A stretch of 8,806 nucleotides of DNA from an uncultured Oscillibacter sp. (GTDB lineage Bacteria > Bacillota_A > Clostridia > Oscillospirales > Oscillospiraceae). The DNA lies in contig CABQCB010000058.1 of the NCBI GenBank assembly GCA_902462475.1, positions 1 to 8,806 on the forward strand, given 5' to 3'. How positions within the stretch are numbered: the stretch's first letter is position 1; each line of letters begins with the position of its first letter. This document shows, one piece after another, positions 1 to 6,549 of this stretch. The notes under the pieces were generated by a model. The model was not told the DNA's origin and searched no databases. It saw only the letters and a program-made list of their open reading frames with translations. A program made the translations under genes and the position numbers.

Positions 1-145
1 ACACGGCGGGCAGCAGGGCGGCGGCCTGGGCGGTGAGCTGACGCACGCTGTCCGCGCCCAGCCGCCAGCCTACCATGAGGGCCAGCAGCAGCGCCGTCAG
101 ACCGATCACCGCCCACTCGGCTTGAGACAGCTTCCGCCTCATCAT
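1..145 (-). CDS. N-terminus of a membrane-anchored protein of unknown function (partial)
   Basis: This is the first 48 codons of a minus-strand gene that runs off the left edge. The start is an ATG at 145, immediately followed by a second ATG at 142. A GGGAGG Shine-Dalgarno sequence lies 5 nt before the first ATG and 8 nt before the second, so either could be used. The peptide begins with a short basic stretch (MMRRK), then a hydrophobic helix from about residue 11 to 28, then a polar segment. This looks like a signal anchor or an uncleaved signal peptide with the remainder outside the cell. Small membrane-tethered helix-hairpin-helix proteins of the ComEA type begin this way, but nothing visible here is specific to that family. 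It is divergent from the carboxypeptidase gene. No function is assigned. Confidence 0.6.
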   Translation of the reverse strand, partial: MMRRKLSQAEWAVIGLTALLLALMVGWRLGADSVRQLTAQAAALLPAV

Positions 146-192
146 ACCCACCTCCCGGACCACACCGGCCCATCCCGCGGCGCCTGTCAGGG

Positions 193-216
193 AAAAGCCG
201 GGATGGGGCTTTTTTT
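193..216 (+). terminator. weak terminator-like hairpin with T run
   Basis: AAAAGCC (193-199) pairs with GGCTTTT (207-213) around a 7-nt loop, followed by T residues to 216. The stem has only three G-C pairs, so it would be weak. It lies between divergent genes, where no plus-strand gene is visible upstream to terminate. It may be chance or may insulate the dacF-like promoter. Confidence 0.25.
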
Positions 217-228
217 CGAAATTTCTGT

Positions 229-246
229 TCCGGCGGTTGTGCCGGA
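229..246. promoter_or_regulatory. inverted repeat overlapping the -35 box
   Basis: TCCGGC (229-234) and GCCGGA (241-246) are perfect inverted arms separated by 6 nt. The right half overlaps the -35 hexamer of the carboxypeptidase promoter (237-242), a position where a bound protein would block RNA polymerase. It could be an operator or a chance GC-rich palindrome. The regulator is unknown. Confidence 0.3.
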
Positions 247-265
247 CAAGAGAATTTGCTATAAT
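237..265 (+). promoter_or_regulatory. sigma-A type promoter of the D,D-carboxypeptidase gene
   Basis: There is a perfect -10 box TATAAT (260-265) with an extended -10 TG at 257-258. A partial -35 box TTGTGC (237-242) sits 17 bp upstream. The predicted transcription start is near 272, giving a 5' leader of about 114 nt. The box is a vegetative-type promoter. I saw no clear sporulation sigma-F or sigma-G signature, although dacF of Bacillus subtilis is a forespore gene. Confidence 0.75.
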
Positions 266-322
266 ATCCTCGCGGAGGGATCCCTAAGGGACCGCTTTCC
301 CACAGGATTTGGAAAGAGAATG

Positions 323-355
323 TCTGGTTCAGGCGGGGCGCCGCCCGCCTCCAGA
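323..355 (+). promoter_or_regulatory. stem-loop in the 5' leader of the carboxypeptidase gene
   Basis: TCTGG (323-327) pairs with CCAGA (351-355), and AGGCGGG (331-337) pairs with CCCGCCT (344-350). A 3-nt bulge separates the two helices, and the loop is GCGCCG. This gives 12 base pairs, mostly G-C. It has no T run after it, so it is not an intrinsic terminator. It ends about 20 nt before the ribosome binding site, so it could stabilise the mRNA or affect translation. Confidence 0.5.
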
Positions 356-385
356 TCAGTATAACACATCGGATGGGAGTTTCCT

Positions 386-1759
386 ATGAAAAAATATCGT
401 TTTTATTCCGGACTGATTGCTTTTTTTCTCCTGGCCTGCCTGTGCGCCTTGCCCGCCGCCGCACTGGAGGACCCGGCCCCCCAGTGCCGGGCGGCCATCG
501 TGGTGGATGGGGACTACGGCGATGTGCTCTATGCGTACAACGCCTATGAAAAGATGTACCCCGCTTCCATCACCAAGATCATGACCTCTCTTCTGGTGCT
601 GGAGGCGGTGGACAGCGGCCAGCTCACCCTGGACCAGCCCATCACCGCCTCCACCACGGCGGCGGTGGTGCCGGAGGGAAGCTCCACCGCCAATCCGCGC
701 ATTGAGGCCGGCGAGGTGCTCACGGTGGAGCAGCTGCTCTACTGCGACCTGATTACCTCGGCCAACGAGGCGTGCAATATTCTGGCCGAGACGGTGGGCG
801 GCTCCATCGAGAACTTTGTGGACATGATGAACGCCAAGGCCCGGGAGTTGGGTATGGAGGACACCCACTTCGTCAATCCCCACGGCTTCCACGACGAGGA
901 CCACTATACCACCGCCTATGATATCACCATCATGGCTCGTGCTGCCATGGAGCATGAGACCTTCCGCACCATCGTGGCCACCCAGACCTACACTATCCCT
1001 GCGACCAACCTGAACGGGGAACGGGTGCTGCACACCACCAATGCCCTGATCGGCAACTGGATCTACAGCGGCTACCTCTACTCCAAGGCCATCGGCATCA
1101 AGACCGGATCCACCACCCCCGCCGGGCAGTGCCTGGCCTCCGCCGCGGTGGACGATGACGGGCGTACATACTACTGCGTGGTGCTGGGGGCGGAGACGGT
1201 GGATAACGGCGACGGCACCACCACCCGCTATTCCTTCTACGAGTCCCGGCGGCTGTTGGAGTGGGCCTTTGACAACTTCGAGCGGGTGACCCTGTTGGAT
1301 GAGAACACCGAGGGGGTGCTCCGGGAGGTGTCCGTATCCCTGTCCGACGAGACGGACCATGTGATCGTCCAGCCGGTGGGGTCCATTGAAGCCACCCTGC
1401 CCACCGACTATGACCCGGCTCGGGTGGAGTATCAGGTAGAGCTGGCGGACGGCGTGGAGGCCCCGGTGGAGAAGGGAACCAAGCTGGGCACCGTGAGCGT
1501 GGTGTACGACGATGTGAACTACGGCACTCTGGACTTGGTGGCAGCTGACAGTGTGGCCCGGTCCGACTTCCAGTACTACGTCAAAACGGTAAAGGACTAC
1601 CTGGGCATGTGGTGGGTCCGGGCGCTGCTCATCGTGGCGGTCGCGCTCATCCTGTTCCTGGTGGTGTGGCTGGGCGTCATCCGTCCCCGGCGGAAGCGCC
1701 GCTACCGTTACAGCAGCCGCTCCGGCGGCCGGCGGTACCAGGGCCGGCGGCGGAGATAA
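386..1759 (+). CDS. D-alanyl-D-alanine carboxypeptidase, peptidase family S11 (DacF-like)
   Basis: This 457-residue penicillin-binding protein trims the terminal D-Ala from peptidoglycan stem peptides on the outer face of the membrane. A signal peptide (about residues 1-26, AAA before the likely cut) leads into the S11 domain. All three active-site motifs are present: SxxK as S61-ITK64, SxN as SAN (125-127), and KTG at 239-241. A PBP5-type beta-rich C-terminal domain follows (about 305-395), then a strong membrane helix (about 408-431) and an arginine-rich tail of about 25 residues with some 13 Arg. The helix anchors the enzyme, and the basic tail should be cytoplasmic. The ATG start at 386 has a GGGAG ribosome binding site 6 nt upstream. 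The gene has its own promoter (237-265), and its transcript ends at the hairpin 1781-1816. The family call is firm. Which paralogue (dacA, dacB or dacF) it matches cannot be decided from this window. Confidence 0.95.
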   Translation: MKKYRFYSGLIAFFLLACLCALPAAALEDPAPQCRAAIVVDGDYGDVLYAYNAYEKMYPASITKIMTSLLVLEAVDSGQLTLDQPITASTTAAVVPEGSSTANPRIEAGEVLTVEQLLYCDLITSANEACNILAETVGGSIENFVDMMNAKARELGMEDTHFVNPHGFHDEDHYTTAYDITIMARAAMEHETFRTIVATQTYTIPATNLNGERVLHTTNALIGNWIYSGYLYSKAIGIKTGSTTPAGQCLASAAVDDDGRTYYCVVLGAETVDNGDGTTTRYSFYESRRLLEWAFDNFERVTLLDENTEGVLREVSVSLSDETDHVIVQPVGSIEATLPTDYDPARVEYQVELADGVEAPVEKGTKLGTVSVVYDDVNYGTLDLVAADSVARSDFQYYVKTVKDYLGMWWVRALLIVAVALILFLVVWLGVIRPRRKRRYRYSSRSGGRRYQGRRRR

Positions 1760-1780
1760 CGCACAACAGCTTGAAAGGGT

Positions 1781-1820
1781 CAAGGCCCCGGGCGGCGGAT
1801 GCCGCTCGGGGCCTTGCTTT
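1781..1820. terminator. strong hairpin terminator between convergent genes
   Basis: A 16-bp stem (1781-1796 with 1801-1816, including one G-T pair) closes a GGAT tetraloop. It sits in the 78-bp gap between the convergent carboxypeptidase and flavoprotein genes. A short CTTT follows on the plus strand and CCCTTTC-like sequence on the minus strand. It probably terminates transcription from both sides, although the T runs are poor. Confidence 0.75.
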
Positions 1821-1837
1821 GCCTGCCGGAGCCGGAT

Positions 1838-3391
1838 TTATTCCACGAAGCCCTCAGAGTTCATGTACTTGACCGCCTCGATGGCCGCGATACGGCCGGA
1901 GTTGATGGCGTAGGACATGGTGGAGCCGGGGTTGTAGAAGCAGTAGCTGTCGCCGAACACGGTGGCACAGTCGGTGCCGCAGGAGTACAGACCGGGGATC
2001 TTGTCTAGCTGGGTGTCCAGCACCTCCATGTTTTCGTTGACCTTGATGCCGCCCAGAGAGCCGTAGCCGGAGGGGAAGTGACGGGCCACATAGTACTTGG
2101 GCCCTTCTACCGCCTTGAGGTAGCGGGCGGGCTTGCAGAACTGCCAGTCGTAGCCGCCCGCCATGTCGTTGTATTCGTCCAGGGTCTTTTTCAGGTTCTC
2201 CAGGTTGATGCCGGTGGTAGCGCACAGCTCCTCCAGGGAGTCGAACTCCCAGAAGTTGCGCTCCACATTCTCGCTGTAGGACACGTCCTTGTCCTCGCTG
2301 GCAAAGACGGAGTTCTCCACATCGGACTGTTCGCCGGCCAGATAGAGCTTCTTCTCATGCTCCCACTTGTCCAGGGTGCGGATGCCGTGGTGGTAGGTGA
2401 TGTAGTCCAGGCCGTTCTGCTTGTAGTAGTCCAAAATCTCGGAGCCGATGATGGAAAAGCCGCAGTTCTTCTTCTGCTGAAGCAGGCTGTTGCCGGTGTA
2501 GGTGGTGTTGTCCATGTAGAACTCGTTCATGAACCGCTTGCCGTCCAGGTTGACCATCAGGTTGGGCTGGCGCATGGTCTCGGACAGGGTCTTGAACAGG
2601 TCGGTGACGCCGGGGGTGTTGTAAGTGACCTCCATGGTGACGGGGGCCTCCTTGCCGCCAGCCCGCCATACCATGTTCATACCGTCACCGTCCAGGCCGG
2701 GGATGCGGAACGTGAACATATCCTCACCCCACTTGAAGCCCAGGCGCTCCTCGATCATCTTTACGTTGTTGCCGATGCCGCCGGTGGCCACGATAACGGC
2801 GTTGGCCATGCACTCGATGGGGGTGCCGTCCTCCCGCTCGGCCTTGACGCCGATGATCTGGCCCTTGTCACCCTTGATCAGATCCTTGACTGCAGTGTGG
2901 AATTGGAAGTCCACCCCCAGCTCCACGCCGTAGTCGGTCATGTTCTTGATGTTGACCGAGGCGCAGCGCTCAGTGGGCTTGTTAGTTCCGGGCACCTTGA
3001 TGATGTGCTGGGTCTTATGGGAGTTTTTGAAGTATTTGTACACGCCCTGGAACTGGGTGCCCATGCCCATCAGCCAGTCGATGGTGTCGGCGGACATGTT
3101 GAACCAGCGGCGGACCAGCTTGGCGTCGGCGCGCCAGTGGGTGTACTCCATGAAGTCCAGGAAGGCCTCGTCCTTGGTCCAGTAGTACATATCCTCCTTC
3201 TGCAGGCGGGACTCCACGGCGAACAGGGCCATGCCCATGTTGGCCGCGCCGCCGGTGGTGCCGGACTTCTCAAAAGCGATGACCTTGCCGCCCCCCCGCT
3301 CGTTGAGCAGCTCCTGGGCCTGAACAGCGGCGGACAGGCCGGACATACCGGCGGCAACGACGACAACGTCGGCTTCCATTTTAATGCTCAT
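1838..3391 (-). CDS. FAD-dependent oxidoreductase of the fumarate reductase / 3-ketosteroid dehydrogenase fold
   Basis: This 517-residue FAD_binding_2-type flavoprotein has no signal peptide or heme-binding motif, so it should be cytoplasmic. The N-terminal Rossmann strand is VVVVAAGMSG (9-18), where the first glycine of the usual GxGxxG is Ala13. E41 follows as the likely ribose-binding acid. Other family marks are ATGGIGNN (202-209), GDGMNMVWRAGG (235-246), GKRFMNE (284-290) and IPGLYSCGTD (465-474) near the C-terminus. The fumarate reductase catalytic residues are not seen: no Arg follows GKRFMNE for the next stretch, the HxMGG histidine is replaced (GSLGG, 444-448), and the NRLGG arginine position reads YNPGS (486-490). 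The last motif is closer to the YPGPG motif of ketosteroid dehydrogenases. The substrate is therefore unknown and could be an enone, steroid or flavonoid-like compound. The ATG start has an AAAGGAG site 9 nt upstream. It is the last gene of a three-gene operon and the likely catalytic subunit fed by the two upstream Fe-S proteins. Confidence 0.85.
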   Translation of the reverse strand: MSIKMEADVVVVAAGMSGLSAAVQAQELLNERGGGKVIAFEKSGTTGGAANMGMALFAVESRLQKEDMYYWTKDEAFLDFMEYTHWRADAKLVRRWFNMSADTIDWLMGMGTQFQGVYKYFKNSHKTQHIIKVPGTNKPTERCASVNIKNMTDYGVELGVDFQFHTAVKDLIKGDKGQIIGVKAEREDGTPIECMANAVIVATGGIGNNVKMIEERLGFKWGEDMFTFRIPGLDGDGMNMVWRAGGKEAPVTMEVTYNTPGVTDLFKTLSETMRQPNLMVNLDGKRFMNEFYMDNTTYTGNSLLQQKKNCGFSIIGSEILDYYKQNGLDYITYHHGIRTLDKWEHEKKLYLAGEQSDVENSVFASEDKDVSYSENVERNFWEFDSLEELCATTGINLENLKKTLDEYNDMAGGYDWQFCKPARYLKAVEGPKYYVARHFPSGYGSLGGIKVNENMEVLDTQLDKIPGLYSCGTDCATVFGDSYCFYNPGSTMSYAINSGRIAAIEAVKYMNSEGFVE

Positions 3392-3433
3392 AGTTTTGCT
3401 CTCCTTTAACTCAAATCAATATCGGTTCCGGCT

Positions 3434-4105
3434 TTAGTCCTGGGAGATCACGCCGGTATGAGTACGATAGCGGCGGATGATGCGCCCATCCTTACGCACT
3501 ACGGTATTGGGACCCACCACTTCGGTGATCTCCGGGGCGTTGGGGTCGATGGGCCGCTCGGGCTGGCACAGGTGGGGACGGTTCTTCTTCCGCCGGGCCA
3601 GGGGCTTGGGGTTCAGGTCGAAGGCGGAGGTATGGCTCAGGGCCACCTGGTCATACCCCTCGGCGGAGCCGGTGGGGATGTTGATCTGGATGCCGGCGGA
3701 GGCGGCGCCCGCGCCGCCCTTCTTCATATTGGCGCACACCCCGGCTTTGCAGCGGTGGCGCAGCACATGGGCGGTCCAGTCGTTGTAGTAGGTCTCCAGG
3801 GAGGTCTTGTACAGCTCCACACACCTGCCGCTGAGCTCACAGTCGGCGGCGATGTACATGGTCTGGCACAGCTCCTGAAGCAGCTCGATGTCCTCCATGG
3901 TGCCTTTGTCCAGGGTGATGTCCTTGCCGATGAGGTACAGCTGCTTCAGCCCGTCCCGGCAGAAGGTGCCCTTGCCGCAGGTATTTTTCATGGCGGTTTC
4001 AGCCACATTGACAGCCCACTGGACGGGACAGACATCGTCGGCCTTATTTAAGATCTCGTCGATAGAGGGCAGTATCTCCGCAGTTTTCGCGCAATTCATA
4101 ATCAT
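3434..4105 (-). CDS. small NuoF-type 4Fe-4S domain protein (NADH_4Fe-4S-like) without the NADH/FMN half
   Basis: This 223-residue protein matches the C-terminal iron-sulfur domain of NADH dehydrogenase subunit F and its hydrogenase and formate dehydrogenase relatives. The block TCGKGTFCRDG (42-52) corresponds to the NuoF cluster motif CGKCxPCR. C43 and C49 are kept, but the middle cysteine is Gly46. C89 (DCELSG) comes 40 residues after C49, as expected for the fourth ligand, and the NuoF ending HxxxxxCxAGVC is matched by HRCKAGVC (117-124). Extra cysteines (5, 26, 80, 95, 119, 124, 180) might replace the lost ligand. The glycine-rich NADH/FMN domain and the SLBB domain of NuoF are absent, so this is an electron carrier rather than an NADH oxidase. 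The C-terminal 90 residues are basic and unassigned. I chose ATG 4105 because an AAGGAGGG site lies about 9 nt upstream; a longer open frame back to 4180 would overlap the upstream gene. It starts 17 nt after that gene and ends 42 nt before the flavoprotein. Confidence 0.7.
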   Translation of the reverse strand: MIMNCAKTAEILPSIDEILNKADDVCPVQWAVNVAETAMKNTCGKGTFCRDGLKQLYLIGKDITLDKGTMEDIELLQELCQTMYIAADCELSGRCVELYKTSLETYYNDWTAHVLRHRCKAGVCANMKKGGAGAASAGIQINIPTGSAEGYDQVALSHTSAFDLNPKPLARRKKNRPHLCQPERPIDPNAPEITEVVGPNTVVRKDGRIIRRYRTHTGVISQD

Positions 4106-4122
4106 GATCTGTTCCCTCCTTA

Positions 4123-6267
4123 TCACTTTACATAGGCAGTCCACATCTTGGGCTTGTGGAGCTGGCAGCGCAACGGGCACTTCAGGCAGCGGCCCGCCTC
4201 GTACTTGGCCATGGCCTCAGAGAAGGAGTTGTCCACCCGGTTGAAGTTGTCCCGGCGCTCCTCGCAGGAGAGAATGTCCGGCTTGACGCGGCCAAAGTTG
4301 GCAAAGCCCTCGATCTTGCCGATGTAGGGGTCGGCAGGAGGCAGGTCGGCCAAATGCTCTTCAATGTTGCCGTCGCCGCCCAAGTAGGCGTCAATGGTTT
4401 CGGCGGCGGTGCGGCCGCCGGCGATGGCGTCGATGACGGCCTTGGTGCCGGTGACCACGTCGCCGGCGGTGAATACGCCCTCCAGGCTGGTCTTAACGCC
4501 GCTCTTGCCGGTGGCGGGGTCGACGGGATAGCCCAGACGGTTCAGTTCCAGACCGAAGCTGGCAGTCAGGTCGGTTTTCTGGCCGGAGGCGAAGATGACC
4601 ACGTCGCAGGGCACCACCTCGTCGGTGCCGGGGATGATGTCCACCTCCAGGCCGTTGGGGCCAAACTTAAAGGAGGACACGGCCACCACGTTCAGGCCGG
4701 TGACCCGGCCATTTTCCACGTTGAAGCCGGAATTGGTGTAGCCGGAATAGACCTTCACGCCCTCCTCCTGGGCCTGCTCGATCTCCTCATCGTCGGCCAG
4801 CATCTTGTCCCGGCTCTCCAGGCAGACCACGCTCACCGAGGCGCCCAGACGGGCGGAGGTGCGGGCCGCGTCGAAGGCCACGTTGCCGCCGCCAAAGACC
4901 AGAACCTTGGTGCCTTGGCCGATGTGAGGCTGGAAGTCGTCCAGTTCTCCCAGGGCCACGGCCTTGAGGAACTTCAGGGCGGTGGTGTTCTGCTCGTCCA
5001 CCATGTTCTTGGTGGGGATGACCTTGCCCTCGCTGGCGCCCACGGCCACCAGAACCGCGTCGTAGTCCTTTTTCAGCTGGGCCACATTGTCGATGTTGGA
5101 GTTGTACTGGATCTGGATGCCGGACTCGGACACAATGGTGTCGACCTCTTTCTGCAGGTCCTCCCGGGGCATCCGGTAGGAGGGGATACCCACGGCCAGC
5201 ATGCCGCCGGCCACCCGGTTGCGCTCGAACACGGTGACGTCATGGCCCTTCTTGCCCAGGTAGTAGGCGGCGGTGAGTCCGCAGGGGCCGCCGCCCACCA
5301 CGGCCACCTTCTTGCCGGTGGCGGGCAGGTGGTAGGCCTTCTCCTTCCAGCTCTCCTTGGTGTCGTGCTCCACGGCGAAGCGCTTCAGGTCCCGGATGGA
5401 GATGGCCTCGTTCAAGCCCTTGCGCTTACAGCCCTTCTCGCAGTAGTGGGTACACACATAGCCCAGGGCGTGGGGGAAGGGGACCTTCTCCCGAATGACA
5501 CCCACGGCCTTGTCATATTCCCCAGCGGCGATCATGCGCAGGTAGTTGGGCACATTGATGTGGGCGGGACACTCCAGCGTGCAGGGGATGAGGGCCTGTT
5601 CCCGGGGTACGTCGGTGCGGAAGATACCCTCCCGGTCCTGGAGCGCGCCAGTGGGGCACACCTCCACGCAGGCACCACAGAAGCGGCAGTCTGCCTCGGG
5701 CAGAGAGAAGTCATTGAGGGTGCCCACATACGTTTCCCCGGTCTCGTCCACCCGGTTGTAGCGCAGCACATTGACGCCTCGAACGTCGGCGCACACCCGG
5801 ACGCAGCGGCCGCACTGGATGCAGCGGACCATGTCCCGGTCGATGAGGGGGTTGTTTGTGTTAAGATTGACGGTCTCCTTGTGAAACTCCCGCATGCCGG
5901 GGTGGTTCACGCTGGAGAGATACTGCTGCAGGGCCTGGAACTCACAGTTGCCGAAAGAACGGCAGCCGGTGCACTGGGGATGGCTGGCCATCATCACCTG
6001 CATGGAGGTGCGGCGGATGGCGTCCAGCGTCTCCCCCTTGGTGTGGACCTTCATGCCCTCCTTCACATAGGTCATGCAGGAGCAGACCGGGCCGTCCTGC
6101 CCCTCGATGTCCACCACACACAGCTTGCAGCCGCCCTGGGCCTCCAGGTCGGGGTGCGAGCAGATGTGGGGGATGTAGATGTCGGCGGCCAGGGCTGCGT
6201 TCAGAACGCTCTGGCCCTCTTCCGCCTCGATTTGGGTCCCATCGACCCACAGTTTCACCTTTCCCAC
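4123..6267 (-). CDS. NuoG-GltD fusion: multi-cluster Fe-S NAD(P)H oxidoreductase
   Basis: This 714-residue soluble protein combines two electron-transfer modules. The NuoG-like N-terminal half has a 2Fe-2S ferredoxin domain (C36, C47, C50, C62), a histidine-ligated 4Fe-4S motif HxxCxxCxxxxxC (H96, C99, C102, C108) and two ferredoxin CxxCxxCxxxC motifs (C149-C159 and C194-C204). The GltD/NfnB-like half starts with a cysteine-rich domain (C229, C233, C272, C276, C280), then an FAD Rossmann motif GGGPCG (325-330), an NAD(P)H Rossmann motif GGGNVAFDAAR (459-469) and the closing FAD motif GVFTAGD (597-603). A CxxCxxxC tail (C694, C697, C701) ends it. It likely oxidises NAD(P)H at the GltD flavin and passes electrons through the clusters to the two downstream gene products. 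Electron bifurcation, as in NfnAB, is possible but unproven. The GTG start at 6267 has GAGG 9 nt upstream; another GTG at 6282 (719 residues) has no ribosome binding site. It is the first gene of the operon. Confidence 0.85.
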   Translation of the reverse strand: MGKVKLWVDGTQIEAEEGQSVLNAALAADIYIPHICSHPDLEAQGGCKLCVVDIEGQDGPVCSCMTYVKEGMKVHTKGETLDAIRRTSMQVMMASHPQCTGCRSFGNCEFQALQQYLSSVNHPGMREFHKETVNLNTNNPLIDRDMVRCIQCGRCVRVCADVRGVNVLRYNRVDETGETYVGTLNDFSLPEADCRFCGACVEVCPTGALQDREGIFRTDVPREQALIPCTLECPAHINVPNYLRMIAAGEYDKAVGVIREKVPFPHALGYVCTHYCEKGCKRKGLNEAISIRDLKRFAVEHDTKESWKEKAYHLPATGKKVAVVGGGPCGLTAAYYLGKKGHDVTVFERNRVAGGMLAVGIPSYRMPREDLQKEVDTIVSESGIQIQYNSNIDNVAQLKKDYDAVLVAVGASEGKVIPTKNMVDEQNTTALKFLKAVALGELDDFQPHIGQGTKVLVFGGGNVAFDAARTSARLGASVSVVCLESRDKMLADDEEIEQAQEEGVKVYSGYTNSGFNVENGRVTGLNVVAVSSFKFGPNGLEVDIIPGTDEVVPCDVVIFASGQKTDLTASFGLELNRLGYPVDPATGKSGVKTSLEGVFTAGDVVTGTKAVIDAIAGGRTAAETIDAYLGGDGNIEEHLADLPPADPYIGKIEGFANFGRVKPDILSCEERRDNFNRVDNSFSEAMAKYEAGRCLKCPLRCQLHKPKMWTAYVK

Positions 6268-6280
6268 GTTACGATACCTC

Positions 6281-6296
6281 ACATTTTGTAAAATGT
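6281..6296. promoter_or_regulatory. AT-rich palindrome at the start of the redox operon
   Basis: ACATTTT (6281-6287) and AAAATGT (6290-6296) are perfect inverted 7-bp arms around a 2-bp centre. The element lies just upstream of the start of the NuoG-GltD gene and touches its ribosome binding site region. The 2-bp centre suits a DNA operator better than an RNA hairpin. It does not match the Rex, FNR, Fur, PerR or CcpA consensus sequences that I know. It may be coincidental, as the region is AT-rich. Confidence 0.35.
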
Positions 6297-6304
6297 ACTG
6301 TTTT

Positions 6305-6325
6305 GGACCGGCAAAGAGCCGGTCC
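6305..6325 (-). promoter_or_regulatory. perfect 8-bp stem-loop in the leader of the redox operon
   Basis: GGACCGGC (6305-6312) pairs with GCCGGTCC (6318-6325) around a 5-nt loop. On the minus transcript it ends about 23 nt before the GTG at 6282, and A residues rather than a T run follow it. It is therefore not an intrinsic terminator for the operon. It may protect the mRNA or take part in leader regulation. Confidence 0.5.
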
Positions 6326-6338
6326 CTTCCTCACGAAA

Positions 6339-6365
6339 ACCATAACAATGCAAGACTTGTGCCAA
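6339..6365 (-). promoter_or_regulatory. possible proximal promoter of the redox operon
   Basis: On the minus strand, TTGGCA (6365-6360) and TATGGT (6344-6339) are 15 bp apart, with an extended -10 TG before the -10 box. The spacer is short and the -10 weak. This is an alternative to the better promoter at 6579-6606. Confidence 0.25.
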
Positions 6366-6450
6366 CTTTACCCCGTGCTCTGGTATGGAAAATTCAGCGG
6401 TTTAAAAAACAATCTAGATCCAATAATGTTCCAACGCGCAAAAATGGTTC

Positions 6451-6474
6451 AAAACGACACAAAAAACGACACAT
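6451..6474. repeat. 12-bp tandem repeat, two copies
   Basis: AAAACGACACAA (6451-6462) is followed directly by AAAACGACACAT (6463-6474), an 11 of 12 match. The core GACAC also occurs at 6542, 6553 and 6568 in the same intergenic region. It could be a set of regulator half-sites or simple low-complexity sequence. Confidence 0.5.
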
Positions 6475-6549
6475 GGAACAACGCAGACGGAACGAAAGTG
6501 GAGCCAGCCTGCAAAGCGGTCGGAACGGCGGAACGCACAGGGACACAGA

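Noticed and set aside
356..1783. Minus-strand open frame of 475 codons opposite the carboxypeptidase gene
   Set aside because: The plus strand encodes an intact S11 enzyme with SxxK, SxN and KTG. The antisense product is Gly/His/Val-rich without a family match.
1838..3391. Annotation as fumarate reductase or succinate dehydrogenase flavoprotein subunit
   Set aside because: The catalytic Arg and His motifs are not seen, and no iron-sulfur FrdB or membrane anchor subunits are in the operon.
2078..3409. Plus-strand open frame of 443 codons opposite the flavoprotein gene
   Set aside because: It is an antisense shadow with no recognisable motif and biased composition. The minus frame carries the FAD motifs and a ribosome binding site.
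4106..4180. Extended N-terminus of the NuoF-like protein starting at 4180
   Set aside because: It would overlap the upstream gene by 58 nt and has no ribosome binding site. ATG 4105 has a strong AAGGAGGG site.
4156..6291. Long plus-strand open frame (711 codons) opposite the NuoG-GltD gene
   Set aside because: It is the antisense of a gene with clear domain motifs. Its protein is low-complexity, rich in Gly, His, Val and Leu, as expected for the complement of GC-rich codons.
6305..6325. Hairpin considered as an intrinsic terminator or attenuator of the redox operon
   Set aside because: On the minus transcript it is followed by A residues, not a U run, and on the plus strand no gene precedes it.
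6451..6474. Tandem repeat considered as the start of a CRISPR array
   Set aside because: There are only two 12-bp units with no spacers and no cas genes nearby.
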